DNA of 64,000 nucleotides from Larkinella soli (lineage in GTDB: Bacteria; Bacteroidota; Bacteroidia; Cytophagales; Spirosomataceae), in assembly GCF_003703975.1 (NCBI RefSeq), contig NZ_QTJY01000019.1, forward strand, positions 59,006 to 123,005. The letters run 5' to 3'. This document shows, in pieces, positions 42,053 through 50,932 of this stretch; the stretch's first letter is position 1; each line of letters opens with the position of its first letter. The position numbers and the translations under genes are program-made. The notes beneath the pieces were generated by a model, which was not told where the DNA came from, ran no database searches, and saw nothing but the letters and a program-made list of their open reading frames with translations.

Positions 42053-43150
42053 CTAATTTCGAGAGGCTTTTGTTGAGTCGGCCGCCAGAATCCGATCGAT
42101 GGCCTGCATGAATCGCTCCGGTTCTTCGAAAATGGGGCTGTGGGCGGAGTTCTGAAACGTAATCAGTTCTTTCTTCGGTGCTTTCAGGTGATAGTAGTAG
42201 GCCCGGGCAATAGGATACGGCGTCTGGTAGTCGTGAACGCCCTGAAACAGGTAATAAGGAACCTGCAGCGCCGGGGCGGTTCGAAAGAGATCGATATCGA
42301 CCACGGCAGGCCATAAACGCCGGACGGTTTCCATCGCCCCGAAACCGTAGCAGACCTTGTCCCGCAGGGTATATTCGCGGCAAAGCAGCAGGCTCCGGAT
42401 GAAAAGCGGATAAAAATCCCCCCGATACATACCGCCGTGGTAGTCGGCCACCAGCTCCCGCTGCCACATCAGGTAGTCGAGCCAGGCGTCGGGCGGGTAG
42501 GGCGGGCGGCCCTGCGTCAGCAGCTTGCGGACCTGCCCGGCGTCTTCGTGAAGGCGGGCCTGGGCCAGCACCCAGTCGTAGGAAATCTGTTCGGCTTCGA
42601 GCTGCCGGGCAATCTGGCTGATGCTGAAATAGGCCCGAAACAGTTCCGGACGCTTCTGCACAGTCAGCACTCCGAGAAACGTTCCCCAGGAATGGGCCAT
42701 GAGGTAGATCTTCGGCTGCCGGAAATGCCGGCTCAGCCAGCGGCTCACCTGCACGGCATCCTCCACGAAGGTTTCCACCCGAAACGATGGTCCGAACACG
42801 GCGCGGTCGTACGACTTGCCGGCGCCCCGCTGCTCCCAGTTCACCACGACGAAGCGTTTCTCCAGTTCATGCCCGACCAGCAGCGACAGCTCGGGCAGAC
42901 CCGGGCCGCCGTGCAGAAAAAGCAATACCGGTCTGGTGCTGTCCTGCCCGCGCATCAGCAGCCACTGTTCGGTACCGTTGATCGAAACCGGCTGCAGGCG
43001 GGCGATGCTCCGGGGCAGCGGACGGCCCCTTTCGTCTTCGATGGGGGCGGTGGTTCCGGGGCTGTACAGCCCGATGTACGCAACGAACACCGCAACGATG
43101 CCCAGAACCGCCAGCAGCAGCCGGCCTGCTATCTTTTTTACCCTTCTCAT
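42053..43150 (-). CDS. Alpha/beta hydrolase of the prolyl aminopeptidase (S33) type
   Basis: The 365-residue protein has an N-terminal membrane anchor (LLLAVLGIVAVFVAYIGLY) and an alpha/beta-hydrolase core with the S33 signs LFLHGGPGLPELS and VNWEQRGAGKSY, the nucleophile Ser in YLMAHSWGTFLG, and a late His in FQNSAHSPIFEEP. The family is mostly peptidases of proline-containing peptides, but also other hydrolases. It starts 21 bases after the FUSC stop, so cotranscription is likely. Confidence 0.87.
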   Translation of the reverse strand: MRRVKKIAGRLLLAVLGIVAVFVAYIGLYSPGTTAPIEDERGRPLPRSIARLQPVSINGTEQWLLMRGQDSTRPVLLFLHGGPGLPELSLLVGHELEKRFVVVNWEQRGAGKSYDRAVFGPSFRVETFVEDAVQVSRWLSRHFRQPKIYLMAHSWGTFLGVLTVQKRPELFRAYFSISQIARQLEAEQISYDWVLAQARLHEDAGQVRKLLTQGRPPYPPDAWLDYLMWQRELVADYHGGMYRGDFYPLFIRSLLLCREYTLRDKVCYGFGAMETVRRLWPAVVDIDLFRTAPALQVPYYLFQGVHDYQTPYPIARAYYYHLKAPKKELITFQNSAHSPIFEEPERFMQAIDRILAADSTKASRN

Positions 43151-43171
43151 GGAAGTTACTCCCGATTGGTT

Positions 43172-45301
43172 TCAGGACATGATCACGTCCGCCAGCTTCC
43201 GGATGTCCTGACTGATTTTCTGAATAAAGTCCAACTGGCCTTTCAGCAGCCGGTCTTCCGGTGTCGATTCCAGCCGGTCGGCCACGGCCGGTTCTGCGGA
43301 TACAACTTCCGGAACCGGTTTCAGGGCCGCCGGATCGGCCTTTTTCAAGCTTTCGGTCAATACGGCCAGCGATCGCCGAAGGGGCTTGAGCATCTCGGGC
43401 GGATAGGCGGGCGGGTGGTCGGCCTTGATCCGCTCCGAAGCGATGGTGGCGATGTTGGAAGACAGAATGTGGTTCAGTACCAGAAACTGGTTGATTTCGT
43501 TGCGGTGCTTCTGTTTGCTCTGCGGTTCGGAGGTCATCCGCTGAAAAGCCGCCGACAGGTTCGCCGAACTGACGTACACCTCCTTGCGGGCCAGTTTATA
43601 GTCGGTCAGGGAAACCGGCTTTCCGCTCAGGCTGTCGGTCAGTTTCCGGAGGTAGTTTTCGTTGGCCGCCAGGAGGGCGCTGATGAAACCCTGCACCTGC
43701 TGCGACTCCCAGCTGGGAAACAGGTTGCTGGCCGCAAAGGCGATCACCGAACCGATCAGGGTGTCGAGAATGCGCTCCTCGGCCACGCTGAAGCCCCCGA
43801 GGCCGAGAAAGTTGAACAGAATGAGAATGAAGGGCGTCATCAGAACCACCATGACGATGTAGTTGGTCCGCTGGAAGCTGTAGGCCCCGACCATGAAAAC
43901 CACCATGATGCCGAACAGCACGTTCTGGCTGGGAATCAGCGCCAGCAGGCCGACCCCGATCAGACCGCCCGCCACCGTCCCCACGATCCGGCCGTAGTTG
44001 CGTTCCTTGGTCAGGCTATACCCCGGTTTCAGGATGACCGTCACCGTCAGAATGATCCAGTAACTATGATGCAGGTAGGGCGTCAGCTGGGTCACCACAT
44101 AACCGACCAGACAGGCGATGGTGACACGGAGCGAGTGCCTGAAAATGGAAGAACTGAGCGTCAGGCTGTTCAAAAGAAGTTTCGGGTCGATCTCCTGATG
44201 GGAAACAAACCGCGAAATTTCCAGATCCTCGAAGCGGCCGTGCCGTTTGGCCAGGCTGGTGGAGGAATAGGTCCGGATGTCGTTCAGGCGCTGGTTCAGA
44301 TTCCGGAGGCTGATCAGGATTTTCTTCAGCACGAAATTGCGGTCGATGCGATCGATGTTCATTTTCAGCTGTTCCAGCGATTCACCGAGGTCGTCGTGAC
44401 GACGATAGGGCCGGTTCGAATGGATCGCCAGGCCCAGATAATCCATTTCCACGGCGAGCCGCCGGACCAGCCGGGAGACCTCGTCGAGAATCCCGGTGGC
44501 CCCGAAGCGCCGGCGGATTTCGGCGTAGTCGTAATACATCGAAACGATCTGCTCGTAGAGATCGACGATGTCGACAAACGTCAGCACGAGCAGGCGGCCG
44601 GTCTGGGTCGTCTCCTTTACCACCTGACGGCTTTTGAACAGGGTTTCGCGCACGGCGTCCTGCTTCTCGTTCACGATCACCTGCTGGGCGACCAGCTTGC
44701 GGTAGTCTTCCTCCAGATCGGTTCGCGTACTGTAAAATTCAGCCTTGATGAGAAGAAACTGGGCGATGGCGTGGACGCACTCCCCCAGCGCCTGCTGGGC
44801 GGCCCGGTACGGACGAATCCGGAAAAAGGTCAGGCTGATGGCCGTATACCAGAGACCGCCGAAGGCTACCGCCCCGGCAAACCGCCCCACCCCGGCCGGT
44901 TCGAGCGGACGGTCCATCATCAGGATCATCGCCAGCAGGGCCGCCGTCCCGACCGCCGTAGCGCGGTTCCCGTAGACGCCGAACATGGAAAAGAAGAAGC
45001 TGAAAAGCAGAATTTCGGCCCCCAGCACCCAGCCGTTCAGCCGGGCAAAACCGGTTGTCAGGACCACGAGTGTGATGATGAGATTGCCGTAGAGCATTCC
45101 GTTCCGCTTATGAACCAGTGGGCCCGGCGCGTCGGTAATGCTCACCCAGAGGGCACCGAGCGAGATGGAAAGCCCGGTTTCAAACTGCCCGAAGCGGGCC
45201 AAAACAACGGAGGGAATCAGGATGGCGAGAGTAATCCGTAATCCATCCGAAAAATGCTGACCGAATAGAAAATACCGGATTTCCCGGATTTGCTTCTTCA
45301 T
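43172..45301 (-). CDS. FUSC/YccS-family membrane protein
   Basis: The 709-residue protein has two blocks of membrane helices (about residues 20-160 and 385-520) separated by a long helical soluble part (KAEFYSTRTDLEEDYRKLVA through YSSTSLAKRHGRF), as in YccS/AaeB-type proteins. It includes HHSYWIILTVTVILKPGYSL, the conserved start of the second block. Relatives are thought to export aromatic acids or act in envelope stress. It is first of a three-gene unit with a hydrolase and a small membrane protein. Confidence 0.87.
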   Translation of the reverse strand: MKKQIREIRYFLFGQHFSDGLRITLAILIPSVVLARFGQFETGLSISLGALWVSITDAPGPLVHKRNGMLYGNLIITLVVLTTGFARLNGWVLGAEILLFSFFFSMFGVYGNRATAVGTAALLAMILMMDRPLEPAGVGRFAGAVAFGGLWYTAISLTFFRIRPYRAAQQALGECVHAIAQFLLIKAEFYSTRTDLEEDYRKLVAQQVIVNEKQDAVRETLFKSRQVVKETTQTGRLLVLTFVDIVDLYEQIVSMYYDYAEIRRRFGATGILDEVSRLVRRLAVEMDYLGLAIHSNRPYRRHDDLGESLEQLKMNIDRIDRNFVLKKILISLRNLNQRLNDIRTYSSTSLAKRHGRFEDLEISRFVSHQEIDPKLLLNSLTLSSSIFRHSLRVTIACLVGYVVTQLTPYLHHSYWIILTVTVILKPGYSLTKERNYGRIVGTVAGGLIGVGLLALIPSQNVLFGIMVVFMVGAYSFQRTNYIVMVVLMTPFILILFNFLGLGGFSVAEERILDTLIGSVIAFAASNLFPSWESQQVQGFISALLAANENYLRKLTDSLSGKPVSLTDYKLARKEVYVSSANLSAAFQRMTSEPQSKQKHRNEINQFLVLNHILSSNIATIASERIKADHPPAYPPEMLKPLRRSLAVLTESLKKADPAALKPVPEVVSAEPAVADRLESTPEDRLLKGQLDFIQKISQDIRKLADVIMS

Positions 45302-45389
45302 TCCGGCAAGGTAAGACGTTGGGGACTCTAACCCAAACCAAAGAAAACTTTTTGCCCGGCTTTTGGGGTTATAGATTCATAATCTCTTT

Positions 45390-45647
45390 ATGTCCTTGAG
45401 TATGAACCTTCATGAACAAGCTCCCCAGAGCAGTATACAGGAAATTTTAGCGCAGTTGGCGCGCCATTATACCGCTTCCATGATCGTCATGGGTGAATAT
45501 CCGCAGGCCGATACGGAAGCGCTCTACCATTACCAGCTGCGGCTTCAGGCCATCGATCAGGCCCGGTTCCGGCTGGCCGCCGAACCGGAAGTCCCGGCCG
45601 GCGTCTTCGGCGAATTTCTGGAAGAATACAATCTGCTGAGAAAATAA
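45390..45647 (+). CDS. Small hypothetical protein
   Basis: This 85-residue protein has no recognisable domain. It is mainly helical, with SIQEILAQLARHYTASMIVM and a C-terminus of EFLEEYNLLRK. The ATG at 45390 or the one at 45402 may be used. It converges on another small gene with 21 bases between the stops. Both are probably lineage-specific. Codon use matches the neighbours, so I think it is real. Confidence 0.6.
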   Translation: MSLSMNLHEQAPQSSIQEILAQLARHYTASMIVMGEYPQADTEALYHYQLRLQAIDQARFRLAAEPEVPAGVFGEFLEEYNLLRK

Positions 45648-45668
45648 TCCGGAGAACGCTCCCGCTCT

Positions 45669-45884
45669 TTACCGAACCGCGATGTAGAAACCCTCTCCTT
45701 CGAGCGAACGGGCCGCATCGGAGGGCAATACGCAATACCGTTTCTTTTCCAGACGAAGAATGCTGTAACGCTCTCCGGTCCGTTTGTCGATGGACTCCCG
45801 GCGATAAAGGGCATCCGAAATGTCATCGAACTGAGGAAAACTCTTAAGTAAATCCAAGGGATTAGTAGGAAACTGGGCTGACAT
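45669..45884 (-). CDS. Small hypothetical protein
   Basis: This 71-residue protein has LDLLKSFPQFDDISDALYRR, then GERYSILRLEKKRYCVLPSD, a compact alpha/beta pattern with no match that I can name. ATG at 45884 or 45893 is likely; GTG at 45899 is possible. It converges on the 45390 gene. Confidence 0.55.
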   Translation of the reverse strand: MSAQFPTNPLDLLKSFPQFDDISDALYRRESIDKRTGERYSILRLEKKRYCVLPSDAARSLEGEGFYIAVR

Positions 45885-46290
45885 AAACAACATACGCACG
45901 GATACTGAACAACAGAATGATAAAATGAGCGATAAACGGATTTTAAAATCAGTCGTCTGAAAAAGTGGTCAAACCGGTTAAAATTCGACCTTTATGGCGT
46001 TACGGCGAGATGAATGACCCGGAAGAACGGGGAAAGAGTTGAAGGGAAGAATTGCGTTTAAGCGATTCGCTCAACCCGGATACAAAATTAGGATATTCTT
46101 AGATAAAGACAAACTTCATAATTGAGGAAATCTACTTTTTTTTTGAAAAAAATTGTACTATCACTGCCATCTGCCTTTTAATAGCCCTCTTTTTTAGAAC
46201 TATTGGAAGAAACCGCAAACCGCCATCCTGCAAATTGAAGCGGAAAACTTCAATTGTTTTCTTTGATTTGCCAGACGAAATACGTTAATA
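45885..46290. other. AT-rich gene-free stretch with hairpins
   Basis: I see no plausible gene here. It contains a perfect 12-bp palindrome GATTTTAAAATC (45939-45950), a long T-run near 46135-46144, and a hairpin AATTGAAG/CTTCAATT (46233-46240 and 46248-46255, loop of 7), just before a plus-oriented terminator. It may hold a promoter or a small RNA. Confidence 0.5.
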
Positions 46291-46317
46291 AGCCGCCCCT
46301 GGAAGTCAGGGGCGGCT
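46291..46317. terminator. Strong terminator after the S8 peptidase gene
   Basis: AGCCGCCCCTG (46291-46301) pairs with CAGGGGCGGCT (46307-46317). The U-run is better on the plus strand (TTTTTG then CTTTTT) than on the minus strand, although the gene it could serve, the S8 peptidase, reads minus and stops at 46351. Confidence 0.8.
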
Positions 46318-46350
46318 TTTTGCTCCTTTTTAATCAGATCGGACGGGCGA

Positions 46351-48669
46351 TCAGAAATGGCCGACGGACACCAGGGCGAACGGCTGGGGCCCCTGCGGGA
46401 TGTTGGAGCCGATCACCTCGATCTTCCAGCTGCCCGAAACCGGCACCAGCACCTGAACCACCTCCACATTATTGGTCGAATCGAAGGTGAGCGGCCCGTT
46501 CACTTTCTGGTTGCCGACCCACTTGCGTCCGTCCGGAGCCGTCAGAATCAGGTTCAGATTATTGATTAGGGCCGTACCCGGGTAGTCGGTATAGGCCAGC
46601 ACCACCCGTAGCGGCACGGTATCGGATTTGACGTCGACGGTTTCCGTATAGAGCCGCCCGGTAGTGAGTCCCCGTTTCACCTCCCGAAACCGGGCCACCG
46701 CCGGAAAGGGCGGAGACAGAACGGCATCGAGGTTCACCCGGCCGTAACCCTGGTGGTTATCGGCCACCGCGTCCGGCTCGATGTCGGGGAGCCGGGTGGC
46801 GCCGGTAATCAGGGCGGCTTTCAGCAGGGCCGCCGTCGGGCGGGTTATTGCCCTCTTCTTCCGCAGAAACTCCCGGATCAGGGCCACCGCCCCGGCCGCC
46901 AGCGGGGTTGCCATGCTGGTGCCGCCCATAAAAAAATACTGACGGCTCGGCGGAAAAGCCGCCCAGGCGGTATTGTTGATGGCAATCATCGACGAGCGCG
47001 TCGACAGAATGAAGGTGCCCGGCGCCACCACCTCCGGTTTAATCCGGTTGTCCTGCGTCGGTCCGCGACTGCTGAAGGCCACCACCTGTTCGGGGTTGTC
47101 GGCCATGGGGTCGTTGCTGATGGGCGGCACGGGATAATCCTGCGGCCACCAGTCGCCGTAGTGGCTGGCGTTGAAATTGGGCCGCCGGTTTTCGCAGGCG
47201 CCCACCGTGATGCAGTTTTTGGCCGTCGCGGGCGAGGTGACGCTCATGGGGTTGATCTTCCCGTCGCCGTCGTTGTCGGTGCCGTCGTTGCCGGCGGCCA
47301 CCAGCACGCAGAAGTCTTTTTTCTCCCAGGCAAACTCGTCCAGCTGCCGGCACTGCTCATCGTACTCGCCGGGGTTGCCCCCGCCCCACGAATTGGAGTG
47401 GATGCGGGCGCCCTGCTGGTAGGCAAACCGGAACAACCCTTTCAGATCCGCCGGAATACCGGCCAGCAGATACCGGCCGTATTGCTGGGCAAAAGCGGGA
47501 TTCTTCCACTTCAACTCCTGCTCCACCGCCTGAAAAACCAGCCTCGCCTTGTAGGCAAGCCCACGAACCGACCCCGCCAGACCGGCCAGCCCGACGGAAT
47601 TGGTGCCGTCGCCCAGCACCGAACCGGCCACATGGGTGCCGTGGCCGCTGTCGAAATCGGCCCCTCCGTCGTCGCCGTTCGGATTGGTGATGTATGGGTC
47701 GAACTCGGAGGTGATGGGGTAACTTTTTATGGTTTTTACGCGCTGCGCGAAGTCACGGTTGATGCGGTTCCGGTCGCCGGTATCCAGGCCGGTATCACAG
47801 ATGCCGATGATCTCCCCCGCCCCGCTCAGGTTCAGAGCGGTGGCACTCAGGGCCTGGGCCGTTCCCATGAAACCGGCCGCGACGTCGTTGCTGGGGCGGT
47901 TGATGGCCCGCTCGCGAATTTTCCGGACGCCGTGAATTTCGGAAAGGCGGTCGATCTGTTCGGAACTAATCGCCTGCCCTTTCCGGGCCTGCACGACCAG
48001 CAGTTTCCCCTCCGGCTCTTCGACCAGGACGTTCAGTCCCAGCTTCTTGATGGCCGGTACGGCATTCCTGACGTCGTCCGGTCCGAAAAACTCAACGGTA
48101 TACACCCCCGGCATGATCCGGGTGCGGGGCAGAACGGAGGAGACGTCGCCGGCCGGGCGGTCGAGGCCCCGGAAAACGGAATCATCCAGCCGGGCTTCAT
48201 ACGGCAGGTGGCCGGTCCAGCGGACGAAGGGCAATGCGGCCAGTTCCGCCAGATTTTCTTCCGCCGTCCGGACCACATACGTGAAGTCGCCGTACGGCTC
48301 GCGCGGTTCGGCCCCTTTCTTCCGGACGGCCGTCAGCCATTCCTTCTTGACGGGGCCGATGAACTGGACCAGAAAGTGGTGGTCGCCCTTCGGCAGCGGC
48401 CGGTCGTCGCGGCCCTCGTAGGCCGGATGAGCCCGCGCGATGCCGTTCAGGTCCAGCCGGGGAATGTCCGTGTCGATGGTCCGGCGGCCGGCCCGGATGG
48501 TATACTGATCCGTCAGGTCTTCGGCAAGGTACCGTTCCGGGACTTCCCGGGCGGTTTCGTCAGGCACTTCCGTCAGAACGAAGCCTTCGTACCGCTCGAT
48601 CACGCGGTATCTTCTCGCGACTTCCTCCTGCTCACTTCCGGTTGCGAAAATTTTAAAGATCCTGCTCAT
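46351..48669 (-). CDS. S8 family serine peptidase (subtilisin type), no signal peptide seen
   Basis: The 772-residue subtilisin-like protease has a complete triad: Asp292 (IIGICDTGLDTG), His343 (DSGHGTHVAGS) and Ser585 (GGTSMATPLAAG), with the oxyanion Asn in VAAGNDGTDN. The first 250 residues contain two related segments with (H)HFLVQFIGP and YTVEFFGPDD openings, resembling tandem prodomains. After the catalytic core a C-terminal beta domain (about 640-772) includes GTALINNLNLILTAPDGRKW, as in pro-protein-convertase-like P domains. The start MSRIFKIFATGSE has no Sec leader, which is unusual. It follows the GGT gene by 62 bases on the same strand. Confidence 0.88.
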   Translation of the reverse strand: MSRIFKIFATGSEQEEVARRYRVIERYEGFVLTEVPDETAREVPERYLAEDLTDQYTIRAGRRTIDTDIPRLDLNGIARAHPAYEGRDDRPLPKGDHHFLVQFIGPVKKEWLTAVRKKGAEPREPYGDFTYVVRTAEENLAELAALPFVRWTGHLPYEARLDDSVFRGLDRPAGDVSSVLPRTRIMPGVYTVEFFGPDDVRNAVPAIKKLGLNVLVEEPEGKLLVVQARKGQAISSEQIDRLSEIHGVRKIRERAINRPSNDVAAGFMGTAQALSATALNLSGAGEIIGICDTGLDTGDRNRINRDFAQRVKTIKSYPITSEFDPYITNPNGDDGGADFDSGHGTHVAGSVLGDGTNSVGLAGLAGSVRGLAYKARLVFQAVEQELKWKNPAFAQQYGRYLLAGIPADLKGLFRFAYQQGARIHSNSWGGGNPGEYDEQCRQLDEFAWEKKDFCVLVAAGNDGTDNDGDGKINPMSVTSPATAKNCITVGACENRRPNFNASHYGDWWPQDYPVPPISNDPMADNPEQVVAFSSRGPTQDNRIKPEVVAPGTFILSTRSSMIAINNTAWAAFPPSRQYFFMGGTSMATPLAAGAVALIREFLRKKRAITRPTAALLKAALITGATRLPDIEPDAVADNHQGYGRVNLDAVLSPPFPAVARFREVKRGLTTGRLYTETVDVKSDTVPLRVVLAYTDYPGTALINNLNLILTAPDGRKWVGNQKVNGPLTFDSTNNVEVVQVLVPVSGSWKIEVIGSNIPQGPQPFALVSVGHF

Positions 48670-48731
48670 GGAATGATGGGTTTAAAGCGTGGGACCTGAA
48701 TTGAATCTGCCTCATCGGGCTTGTGTACTCG

Positions 48732-50441
48732 CTAATAGCCGGCGGCCTGCCCGTCCTTCCGGGATTCGCTGGCACCGTGATAGACGCGGTTCGCGGCATC
48801 GTACAGAATGCACTGATAGCCGCCGTAACTGCCCAGACCGTAGCCGATCTTATGACCTTTGCCCATCAGTGCGCGGATGGTTTCATAGGAATAGCCCGAT
48901 TCCAGCGTGATCTCGCCCGGGCCTTCCATCCGCTCCCCGGTCGGCTCGGAGGAACCGAGGTGGTCGATGCGGGGCGCGTCGCCGGCTTCCTGCGGGTTCA
49001 TACCGAAATCGACCACGTTCATGATGATCTGGACGTGCCCGAGGGGCTGAAAACTGCCGCCCATGACGCCGAAGCTCATAAAGGGTTGTCCGTCTTTCGT
49101 GACGAAGGCCGGGATGATGGTATGGAACGGCCGTTTGTGGGGTGCGTAGGTATTGTTCTGGCCTTCGGTCAGGCTGAAGAGTTCGCCCCGGTCCTGAAAC
49201 ATGAAGCCCAGCCCGTCGGGCACCATGCCCGACCCGAAGCCGCGGAAATTGCTCTGGATCAGCGAAACCATGTTGCCCTCGCTGTCGGCCACGGTCAGGT
49301 AGATGGTGTCGCCGTCCTTGAGGGCCACGTTGAACGCCCCGGCATCGACTTTGACGGCGGCCCGGTTCGGGTCGATGAGCTTGCGCCGTTCGTCGGCGTA
49401 GCTCTTGGAAACCAGTTCCTTCAGAGGAATTTTGACGAAAGCCGGGTCGGCATAATACCGGGCCCGGTCTTCGTACGCCAGTTTTTTGGCTTCCACGAAC
49501 AGATGAATGTGTTCGGGACTGCCCCAGGCGATTTTTGAGAAATCATAGCCTTCGAGGAGGTTCAGCATCTGAAGCACCGAAAGGCCCTGGCCGTTGGGCG
49601 GCAGCTCCCAGACGTCGTAGCCCCGGTAGCGCGTGGAAACCGGTTCCACCCATTCGGAGGTATGTTCGGCCAGGTCCCGGTAGGTGAGGTAACCGCCCGC
49701 TTTTTTCATGAAGGCGTCGATGGTGCGGGCCATGTCGCCTTTATAAAAGACGTCGCGGCCCTCCCGGGCGATTCGCTCCAGGGTGCTGGCCAACGCCGGA
49801 TTGCGGAACACCTCACCCCGTTTCGGCGCCTGCCCGTTGGGGGCATAGACGGCTTTTACATTCGGATACTCCGAAAACCGGCTTACCATCCCCTCCCACG
49901 ACCGGGCCGCTTCGTCGTGGACCGGGTAGCCGTCGCGGGCGTAACGGACGGCGCCGGACAGAATCCGGGTCATCGACAGCTTGCCGAACCGTTTGTGCAG
50001 TTCGAACCAGGCGTCCACACAGCCCGGTACCGAAACCGGCAGCGGGCCATAGGAAGGAATGTGTTTCAGGCCCCGTTTCTGGAACTCGGCCAGGGTCAGG
50101 CTATACGGTGAGCGTCCGGAGCCGTTGAGGCCGTACAGCTTCTTCGTTTTGGCCTCCCAGACAATGGCGAACAGGTCGCCACCGATGCCGTTGACGTGCG
50201 GCTCCACCACCCCCTCCATCGCATTGGCGGCAATGGCGGCATCGATGGCATTGCCGCCCGCCCGCAGCACCTCGATGGCCGTCTGGGTCGAAAGCGGGTG
50301 AGACGTGCAGGCCATCCCGTTCTGCGCCATGACGACGGAGCGGGTCGCGAAGGATTTGCCGTAGAGCCGGTCCTGGCCGGTCGCCGTACCGGAAAGGGCC
50401 AGGCAACCCTGCAGGAAAAACAAAGCGCAGACGTTTTTCAT
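48732..50441 (-). CDS. ggt: Gamma-glutamyltransferase
   Basis: The 569-residue precursor is exported (MKNVCALFFLQGCLALSG leader) and should self-cleave to two chains. The nucleophile Thr379 begins the small subunit (GDTIYLTVADSEGNMVS). The large subunit has AGGNAIDAAIAANAMEGVVE and GIGGDLFAIVW. The enzyme breaks down glutathione and gamma-glutamyl peptides in the periplasm. Cotranscription with the downstream S8 peptidase is possible, which would give a peptide-salvage pair. Confidence 0.92.
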   Translation of the reverse strand: MKNVCALFFLQGCLALSGTATGQDRLYGKSFATRSVVMAQNGMACTSHPLSTQTAIEVLRAGGNAIDAAIAANAMEGVVEPHVNGIGGDLFAIVWEAKTKKLYGLNGSGRSPYSLTLAEFQKRGLKHIPSYGPLPVSVPGCVDAWFELHKRFGKLSMTRILSGAVRYARDGYPVHDEAARSWEGMVSRFSEYPNVKAVYAPNGQAPKRGEVFRNPALASTLERIAREGRDVFYKGDMARTIDAFMKKAGGYLTYRDLAEHTSEWVEPVSTRYRGYDVWELPPNGQGLSVLQMLNLLEGYDFSKIAWGSPEHIHLFVEAKKLAYEDRARYYADPAFVKIPLKELVSKSYADERRKLIDPNRAAVKVDAGAFNVALKDGDTIYLTVADSEGNMVSLIQSNFRGFGSGMVPDGLGFMFQDRGELFSLTEGQNNTYAPHKRPFHTIIPAFVTKDGQPFMSFGVMGGSFQPLGHVQIIMNVVDFGMNPQEAGDAPRIDHLGSSEPTGERMEGPGEITLESGYSYETIRALMGKGHKIGYGLGSYGGYQCILYDAANRVYHGASESRKDGQAAGY

Positions 50442-50619
50442 GGAGTCGGGTGAGGGTTTCGGGTGGGAAAGCGTTGCCGAAGCGTTCAGGTCTGATAAAA
50501 GTAAAGAATTCAGACTTAAGATGTTACTCCTTATTTATCTTAGGGAAAAGGAATGCTTCTTCGGCCGAAATCACCGGATCGCGTGCGGGCCGATGGTGAT
50601 TCACCCCCGGCCCAGGAAA

Positions 50620-50723
50620 ACCACCCCCATCCCCCTCCTTGGTAAGGAGGGGGCGGCTTCGCAGGGTTGTAAAACTGGAAGAGCACTCCCCCTCCTTGGT
50701 AAGGAGGGGGGATGGGGGGTGGT
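50620..50723. repeat. Double-hairpin palindromic repeat, copy 2
   Basis: This 104-bp element has the same layout as copy 1 at 5517-5622: two CCCCCTCCTT/AAGGAGGGGG hairpins inside CCACCCCC/GGGGGTGG ends. The linker (GGCTTCGCA ... GAGCACT) is conserved. It lies in the divergent gap between ggt and the histidine kinase gene; the rest of this 490-bp gap has no gene that I can see. Confidence 0.85.
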
Positions 50724-50932
50724 AAAATCGCAGGGAGAAAGGAAAGTATAAGAAGAGGTGGAAATAGTCGGAGCTAACTTTCAAATATCGGTGTTCCGTC
50801 CAGGCCTTCTGCCTCTGCCTCCACCAAGCCCGGTTTTTTCTTCACAAACCTGATGTTTCCCTGATCGGGTGAACCGGATACTCAACTTCCTTTTTGTTAT
50901 TTTTACCGGTAACCCTCTGCCCACCAAACCCT

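Noticed and set aside
42437..45241. 934-codon open frame on the plus strand
   Set aside because: It lies opposite the hydrolase and FUSC genes, which have clear domains; the translated text is His/Gln/Arg-rich without motifs.
46753..48699. 648-codon open frame on the plus strand
   Set aside because: It is antisense to the S8 peptidase with its full catalytic triad.
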